64,000 nucleotides of DNA, from the NCBI RefSeq assembly GCF_907165205.1, contig NC_058189.1, positions 55,950,270 to 56,014,269 of the forward strand, written 5' to 3'. Of this stretch, positions 57,374 to 64,000 are shown piece by piece. The DNA comes from Coccinella septempunctata. Lineage: Eukaryota; Arthropoda; Insecta; Coleoptera; Coccinellidae. The notes beneath the pieces were generated by a model. It had not been told where the DNA came from. It made no database searches and was given only the letters and a program-made list of their open reading frames with translations. Both the position numbers and the translations under genes were made by a program. The stretch's first letter is position 1. Each line of letters starts with the position of its first letter.

Positions 57374-60300
57374 TCAGATCCTAAACAACCGAACTGTCGG
57401 TAAATCTGCATGTGTTGTATCCGGCAACTTGAGAATAAAAAATCCTGGTAACGAGAATATCAAAAATATCAAGTAGACGTAATTCTGCTTTGCCATCTTG
57501 AATCAAAGAAAATGATGTAGAAATCATTCACATGAGAAAAATTGGGGAAAAATTACCTCCCAGTCGATGAATGCTACTGTTATCGTCTCCATCAGAGCGT
57601 ACATTGAGATGGCAATTCCTAGACCTGTGCAACGGAGGAATGTTGGTAGTAGGTCTGGCAAATATGAAAAAAGAAACTTTTGGGCGGTCACAGCGTTCAG
57701 GATCAATATTGCATTCGCGTAAATATCTATAGGCATGGTATCTGAAACAGAATTGTGTGATTCGTTGTTTCAAAGAGCATTATGTTTTGTTGATGCATTC
57801 ATATGACGTTGTTTTTTATAGTTTTATTACCTTTAAATACACCAAGTAATACTATTAATGCATTTCGATAGAGGTTAATTAGAGTCAATATGCTTTAAAC
57901 TTCTGTTTTATGTTTTTGCATATACAGGGTGGGCAAAATTCGTTGTCTACTGAGGGGATCTCGTGAACTATAGCAGCTAGAAGAAAACGGATAACACGTT
58001 CTCTACCTCTTTTTTATGACTAATCCAAATCTGAAAACAGAATAGGCCTATCATCTTTAGATTTCGAGTTATAAACATAAATTGAGATTTTGACGATTCC
58101 GAAAAGTTCTCATAACTTTTTTGTCTTTGAAGTTACAGATCTGAAACTTGAACCTTCTTAGGCACTTTCATACATAGAATCTACTGACAAAAGATTTCTT
58201 TCGAATTCAAAAATAACAAATTCAATAAAAGTTAGCATTTGAAAAAAATTAAAGTTCACCGAATGATTCGAAATGAAAAATATTTCGAGCTCATCAGTGA
58301 ATTCTACGTAAAAAAGTGCCTATAGAAGGTTCAAGTTTCAGATTTGTAACTTCAAAGACAAAAAAGTTATGAGAACTTTACGAAATTGTCAAACTCAAAA
58401 ACTAATTATCATAGGAGGATACGGCTTGCACCATTCTTTGTTTCTCCGAAAAAGAGCTCGAAAATGTGTCATCCGTTTTTTTCTACCTGCTATAGTTCTT
58501 GAGATCCTCTCAGTAGACAACGAATTTTGCCCACCCTGTACACTCATATGACTCATACAAATATTTCAACAGTAGATTCTTGAGTTCAATAGAAACACTT
58601 TTTCCCTTTACCATTTTTTCCGAACCGGCTCGTTTTGAAAGAGGCAGGCTGTTGTAAAACCATAAAAAAATGTTATTTTTAGTTCTATTTTACAATGGGT
58701 TTTATCTAATGAACTGAATTTTGGAATATGGTTTTCCATTTATTTGATGAATCTTTTTCGATATTACTCACATCTTCCAGTTTTGTCATTATGACCATTA
58801 GGTACTGTAAAAATACCAAAAATTCAAAGAACCCAACTCATGAAACTAAGTTGGACGCTATTTAATGAATAAATATTCATTACACGTTTCATACAACGTT
58901 TTGTAAAATAAAAGTATTCTTTATATTTTCTCTTAAAATGCGCCGATTTCTGGTAATTTGATATTCAAACATTAAAAAAAACCTGTAAAATTCAATAAAC
59001 TGGGTACTTTGACCGAATGCAACTCTTTTTAAAAGATTCTATGATGTGCAGTGTCACAGATTTATTTAGTTATTCTGACAGTAATTTTGTTTTTCCAGGG
59101 GTGGTAAAGCTTTTTATGAAAACTTGTAATAGCTATATCTTTCCATCAGGGCCGAATCGGAAAAAATGGGAAAAATGGGAAAAAAGTGTCTTTTGACTTC
59201 AAGAATCTACTGTTAAAATATTCGTACGAGTCAAAGACCCTGTAGACCAGACGGTTACTCAAAAAACTGACTCTTACCTTGTAGACATAAAGTGACGAAA
59301 GAAGTGAAATTCATGGAAAGAAACGCCCAAAATAGTCCATACTTTTTTCCTAGAGCCGCATAAACGATCAGAGCATAGGGTACACTATAAGCCAAAATAA
59401 GTTTGATAAAATATACTGCGGGCCTATCAAGGTGTTGCTTACCTCAATAGATCTGAAGCAGAGGCCACAACGGTTGTTTTCAGCGGAACTTCAGATTGCA
59501 TGATTCTCCAAACTGAAAGGTTGAAAAATATTTTTAGACTTTTTCTATATTTTTGTATATCAAATTCTAATTGTGTTTTGAGTGTCCTATTATCATGGTG
59601 GAAAAAAGTTAGAAAAGGTCACTATCTCAACAAATTTTACCCTGCGTTTTATTGACGAATCCAATAATTGCATTTATCAAGGTGAGAATCACAACAATTT
59701 TGATCTTCCTCTTCCTCAAGTACCTCATCATGTCCCAGAATATTCTGCATGAGAAAGGGGTTTCTGAGCCTTCATCTTCGAACAGAATTTCGTTGGGGAT
59801 ATAACCTATGATTTCTTCCATCACTTTCAGAGCTTCCCTGTATCTGGATTTATTGATGAGCCATCGTGGAGATTCGGGAATATAGCTGAAAAATAATTAT
59901 TTTTTCTTATCTCTCCATGCTCATTTTTTTGATTTCGACAGATAATTCAACTAGAGGTAGACGGTAGACTGAAAATATGTAAGATAAAAATTCAATCTGT
60001 TGACGAAAGGTTCAGTAGTTTTTGATCTTCTGATGGTGTTTGTTTGAATAACGAACTCAAGGAATATAATTAAGAAGAATTACATGAGATTGAAATAAGG
60101 AAACATACAGCGCCGACTCTTGTGGTGGTCTGGAAAGAAAGATTTAGGATTTAACGATCTTAAACGTACTTTATATGCATATCAAGTCCAAATTGGACAA
60201 TCAACAAATAGGATTTTCTCATTAGCAATCTTTGTAACAGTTATTTCATCCTGATTTCTCCGTGGTCTCTGTATCCAAATGCACAGCGAAATTAATCGAT

Positions 60301-63300
60301 GAAACAACTATGCGAATCGAAAATTATTGAAATGAGGATATTTGATGAAGTTCCATAATAATTTTCACTTACGTGAGTGAAGATAAACTGAACTGAAGAT
60401 GCTACTGTGATAACGAAACACATGTCGTGGTAAAATAACTCATGTTAGTGAGGAACTTATAAGTCAGTTTTTTAGTTAAACAAAAATAGAACAATGGACA
60501 AAGCACACAGATTTCAATTATTTTTTTGAGTCTCATAACGTGGAGGTGAGTTCAAAAATGTTGTTAATTAGGTACTCACAAGCAGTGGAATAAAGCACAC
60601 ACGGTGAAGCTGAAGGATATGTACTGTAGGTAGGTCCAACTAAAATTCAAAAGATCTGCGAATCTTGTACATACTAAGAAACCAAGTGTGTATCCATATA
60701 GTGTTAAAACAGTAAAGAATCGTATCTTCTTATGGCAAATTTCCACCACTGAAAAAGAATCTGTTATTCCTAATATATATCTTATAATATTCTTTCAAAA
60801 TGGTGAGCCTATACAGGGGACAGAACTTTCTATTAAACGAATTCATTGCATTTGTGATTTCTATTATAAGATTCCTAAAATAGGAAACCAGCTAGTATAT
60901 TTTTGTTGCTGAAGCTTAAACACTCGAAATTCATGCTTGAAACATTTTTGTTCAGAAAAAATACACCTTAATTCCTTACAATTTACATACGTTAGTAAAC
61001 TGGCAGCTACTTGGAAGCCACAAGAAGCGGCAAAGAAGAACAATTGCAGAATACCAATACTGGGTAATACTGCCAAACACATAGAGCAAGTACTCCACAA
61101 AATAGTTGCCACAGAAGCAACTTTCTTACGTCCAAATCTGGAATTGAAATAATTCCAGGTTAATCTTAAGTCTTGTCGAAGAAGTATAACTCACAAGTCA
61201 CCCAAAATTCCAAAAAACACAGCACAGATTATGTGTGGACCAGTATTCATTATCAACATTCTTTTAGCTATTTCTTTGGCGTAGCAGAAAGGAGTGTCCT
61301 TAAGTCATAAAACCCATTAAATAATTGAATAGGTACGCAGGTACTCACAAAAAATTATGAATGGATAAAATAGTGGAAGAGAAGGAGAATAAAAAGAATA
61401 TGAATTGATTAAATCATGTGTAGTTGAAATAAATGAGAATAGCACTGATGTGAAAATGGGACTTCTTGCACGTTTGTTCAAATTCCCGGAGTACTTAACT
61501 GTGAAACAACTTACTGAAGTAAATTTTGCCGAAGTCTTAATTCATATCAGTATCTGACAATTATTGATAGACTTTCAACTTCATTGCATAGGTTGAGACA
61601 AAAATTTCACATGCCTCTAACTTCATAAAAAAATTCGTAAATTGAAGATATTTGGCTTCAGTTCCTAAAAACAAGCGCGCAAAAATGTGCGAGCGAAGGT
61701 GTTTGAAAGAAAGAAAGAGTACTCACTACCGTGTGATATTTACTGGAATGAGTAGACAAAAGAATATCTCCTTCGTGGCATGTTTTCACTTTCCTTAATC
61801 CTGCTTCCTTTTTCAGTTTCAAAGCATCTTGGAAGCTCACATTAGCGAATGTGGCATAGTCGAGGTCAAAATATTCGCATCTTTTGAGTCTTTCTGTTAA
61901 TTCAGGCCTGACAATATGACGCAATTAGTTCAATTAATATTTTGGAACTCCTAATCATAAATTTGGAGCATTGTGTACTAATCTCACCGCGTAGTGACAA
62001 AAGGGACAATTAATATTGAAGAAAACCAGAGACAATTTTGTACATAAGTGTAAAATATGCCAAGTACTGTTGCTTGTATAAAATGTTGTGTGTGAGCTGA
62101 AGTCTCTCTATTTTTTCTGTAGTAATTCTATGAAATATAATTGGGATTTTACTCATCGCTGAATTCGAATGAATGATCAGATGAGATTGTGATAACTATT
62201 CACCCGTAAGTCGTTGTTACAGTCAATACTTCTTGATAAGTCCAGTTATTGTTCTTCAGTTCGGGAATGAAACATATTCCTTGAACATCATTTATGATGG
62301 TATAGTAGGTCATCTGAAATGGGAAAAAACTGAAGCTCTTTCATATCAAGTGTATTCAAACAGTAAGAATTAGCATTTTCCATATCCATTTCAGAGTTAG
62401 ATGATTTTTTTTTTCTGGGGAGAAATTTTGACACGTTAATTAATAATAAGAATTTTCAATCGTATTTATATATTTTGAAGACTATTGAATAACTACCACT
62501 GCATAAGCGCCTAAACTTCACAACACATGGTCGTTTTAAGTTTTTCTGTAAGACTGTCGATAATTTCAGCCAACTATAGGAGTTTTCATTCTCATCTTTA
62601 GATACAGGTTGTCCGCACCATGAGGCAGCGGTCGATTACTCTAATTCTATTAACTTTACGAAAAAGAGTTTCAAATGAAACTTTCCTCTTTTAAAGTAGA
62701 GCATCTCCTAAAATTATTTAGAACTATACAAAGTGTTTCGTTTTATCTGAACAGCTATCAACTTCGATATTTTAAATGGAACACCCTATATATTTTTACA
62801 TTTTTGAATTCCTTGTTGAATTTGAATATAAGTTTGATTACACAACTATGTATGAATTCTCAACGGTTTTCGAGAAAATTGACTTTTTATTAATATTTTT
62901 ACAGTTTGAGGTACTTACATAAAGGACTATAGCTCCGTCCCTATTCTATGTAATTGATTCAAATTTGGACTGTATCTAGTCAATAAATGGAACACTAAAA
63001 ATATTCCTTGTAAATAACCATATTATATACAGGGTCCACGAAAACGGAGATCCATTATCAAAACAGAAATTCATCAAAATTTTCATTTTTTCAAAAGGCA
63101 ACCCATATTTTTTTCTATTCATTATTTGAAACAACTCAAATCGAACGAAAAATGTTTAAATAATGAACAGAAAAAAAATATGGGTTCCCATTAAAAAAAA
63201 AGAAGATTTTGATGAATTTCTGTTTTGATAATGGATCTCCGTTTTTGTGGACCCTGTATGTAATATGGTTATTTGCAAAGAAAATTTTGAGTGTTTCATT

Positions 63301-63794
63301 TATTGACTAGACACAGCCCAAATTTAAATCAATTACTTAGAAAAGGAACGGGGCTAAAGTCCTTTATGTAAGTAGCTCAAACTGTAAAAATATTAATAAT
63401 ATTATTAATAATAAAAAGTCAAATTTCTCGAAAACCGCTGAGAATTCAGAAATAGTTGTGCTATCAAACTCATATTCAATGTTCCATTTAAAATAACGAA
63501 GTTGATAGCTGTGCAGAAGAAACGAAACACATTGTATAGTTCCAAATAATTTTAGGAGAAGCTCTACTTAAAAAGAGGAAAGTTTCATTTGAAACTCTTT
63601 TTCGTAAAGTTAATAGAATTAGAGTAATCGGCCGCTGCCTCATGGCGCGGACACCCTGTATATGGTAGGTATACCAGTGAAACTTACTTGAACTCCTCCA
63701 GCAGCAGGAATCATAGTCCTGGTAACGAATAACAAGAGTATCCACAAAGCTTTCTTCTTGTATGCATTTATTTCATCGAAATATTCGGATTCCG
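57374..63794 (-). CDS. SLC22-like organic cation transporter family gene (MFS), 11 exons, 5' end outside the window
   Basis: Eleven coding exons, in order on the minus strand: 63794-63688, 62313-62204, 61907-61727, 61298-61195, 61137-60980, 60748-60580, 59885-59641, 59512-59443, 59384-59278, 57741-57557, 57496-57374. All junctions have AG/GT and every phase matches, giving 518 residues plus TGA. Landmarks: first membrane segment ALWILLLFVTRTMIP; a Cys-rich extracellular loop with NWT and NVS sequons; GDLFGRKK (MFS motif A, split by an intron); YIPESPRWLINKSRYREALK (SLC22 signature); YLPDLLPTFLRCTGLG (as in E.YPT..RN.G); C-terminal ILKLPDT (as in LPET). SLC22 proteins are plasma-membrane transporters of organic ions with twelve membrane segments and about 550 residues. 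The substrate cannot be read from sequence. The first coding exon (short N-terminus) is missing. Introns hold foldbacks A, B and a 1.06-kb palindrome. Confidence 0.92.
57923..58540. repeat. Foldback family B, complete copy, 618 bp, in a transporter intron
   Basis: TACAGGGTGGGCAAAATTCG and its inverse (CGAATTTTGCCCACCCTGTA) form the ends, and pairing continues about 95 bp (CTATAGCAG(C/G)TAGAA, AACGGAT(A/G)ACAC). The centre also pairs: AGTTACAGATCTGAAACTTG with its inverse. It lies in the 57742-59277 intron. Confidence 0.85.
58545..59243. repeat. Foldback family A copy abutting foldback B, in a transporter intron
   Basis: The left arm begins within a few bases of the end of foldback B (GACTCATACAAATATTTCAA), and the right end reads GTACGAGTCAAAGACCCTGTA. 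Arm markers TAGATTCTTGAG and AAGAATCTACTGTTAAAATA are inverted. The first bases of the left end are missing at the junction with foldback B. Confidence 0.8.
62603..63660. repeat. 1.06-kb near-perfect palindrome (foldback family F) in a transporter intron
   Basis: The ends are TACAGGTTGTCCGCACCATG and, inverted, TACAGGGTGTCCGCGCCATG. Pairing is nearly continuous through GCAGCGGTCGATTACTCTAA, AAAGAGTTTCAAATGAAACT and on to the centre. At the centre lies a second palindrome, 63028-63258. The element fills most of the intron between the first two exons seen (62314-63687). As part of the primary transcript it would fold into a hairpin of about 500 bp. Confidence 0.9.
63028..63258. repeat. Inner 231-bp palindrome with TACAGGGTCC ends
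   Basis: TACAGGGTCCACGAAAACGG and its inverse at 63239-63258 bound a palindrome whose arms share CCATTATCAAAACAGAAATT and CCCATATTTTTTT. It lies at the axis of the larger palindrome F. Confidence 0.85.
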
Positions 63795-64000
63795 CTGTAG
63801 AAAAGAAGCTTCAGATGAATTATTAAAAGAAAACACCAGTCTTATTTTTTATTAGTATTCTGTGTTTGTCGCCATTTTGCCATATAATTTCAGAAGAGAA
63901 AAAAATTTGATAGTATTAATGGAATTCCATTCCTATGTATATTTTTGACGAATAGATCAGTCTGAGTAGATGATAATCAGGCATTGAAAGAGCGAAACAC
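63795..64000. other. Upstream intron of the transporter gene
   Basis: The acceptor of the first visible exon (TTTTCTACAG on the minus strand) lies at 63795-63804. Upstream there is no convincing start codon with a donor site: the ATGs near 63880 run into stops within 14 codons. The first coding exon is therefore probably beyond 64000. Confidence 0.5.

Noticed and set aside
57528..57773. Second minus-strand frame (MKQRITQFCFRYH...)
   Set aside because: It is an out-of-frame shadow of the transporter exon 57557-57741 and breaks the phase of both neighbouring introns.
60688..61152. Plus-strand ORFs over the transporter exons
   Set aside because: They are antisense to exons with good splice sites and contain no known motif.
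57374..63794. Odorant receptor gene on the minus strand
   Set aside because: The short membrane-rich exons first suggested a chemoreceptor, but GDLFGRKK, ESPRWL and the full phase-matched model identify an MFS/SLC22-type transporter.
1..64000. CRISPR arrays, bacterial operons, rRNA genes
   Set aside because: No regularly spaced short repeats, Shine-Dalgarno-led gene strings or rRNA segments are present; splice sites and transposons show eukaryotic DNA.

Overview
This is an AT-rich insect nuclear window. The mellifera-type mariner copies, the Penelope-like element, the (CCTAA)n tract and short introns (one of 58 nt) fit an insect. A beetle is a reasonable guess but is not proven here. Two things are certainly genic: one multi-exon transporter gene at the right end, and a cluster of five intron-containing tRNA-Leu(CAA) genes in the middle. 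Almost everything else that can be identified is repeat DNA.

Layout. 0-13 kb: palindromic (foldback) elements with TACAGGG-type ends, a 242-bp MITE with a 10-bp target duplication, a Tc1 transposase remnant, a Helitron-like element, and a satellite of about 175 bp period interrupted by a hairpin MITE. 13-34 kb: more foldback families (called A to E here), a 5'-truncated mariner, further mariner/Tc1 remnants, a short interstitial CCTAA array, and a deleted hAT element with a perfect 8-bp target duplication and a surviving TTF-type zinc-finger reading frame. 34-44 kb: five tRNA-Leu(CAA) genes with identical mature sequence and 30-nt introns, carried on an inverted segmental duplication (about 34.7-37.4 kb against 40.8-41.8 kb). 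One arm was later hit by a 5'-truncated Penelope-like element that carries a GIY-YIG domain and a hammerhead-type ribozyme motif; the other arm keeps the empty site. 38-56 kb: three more mariner copies, MITEs and long dispersed repeats shared with the 2-6.5 kb region. 57.4-63.8 kb, minus strand: eleven coding exons with matching phases form an SLC22-like (organic cation transporter family) protein of at least 518 residues; its first coding exon lies outside the window.

How it fits together. The transporter gene is the only host protein gene I can defend. Two of its introns hold large palindromes, including a 1.06-kb one, which would be transcribed as long hairpins. The tRNA genes each carry a split A/B-box tRNA body and a Pol III T-run, so they look functional. 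All transposase copies seen are broken. A repeated theme is a palindromic element sitting at the centre of a larger palindrome, each with its own TACAGGG-like ends.
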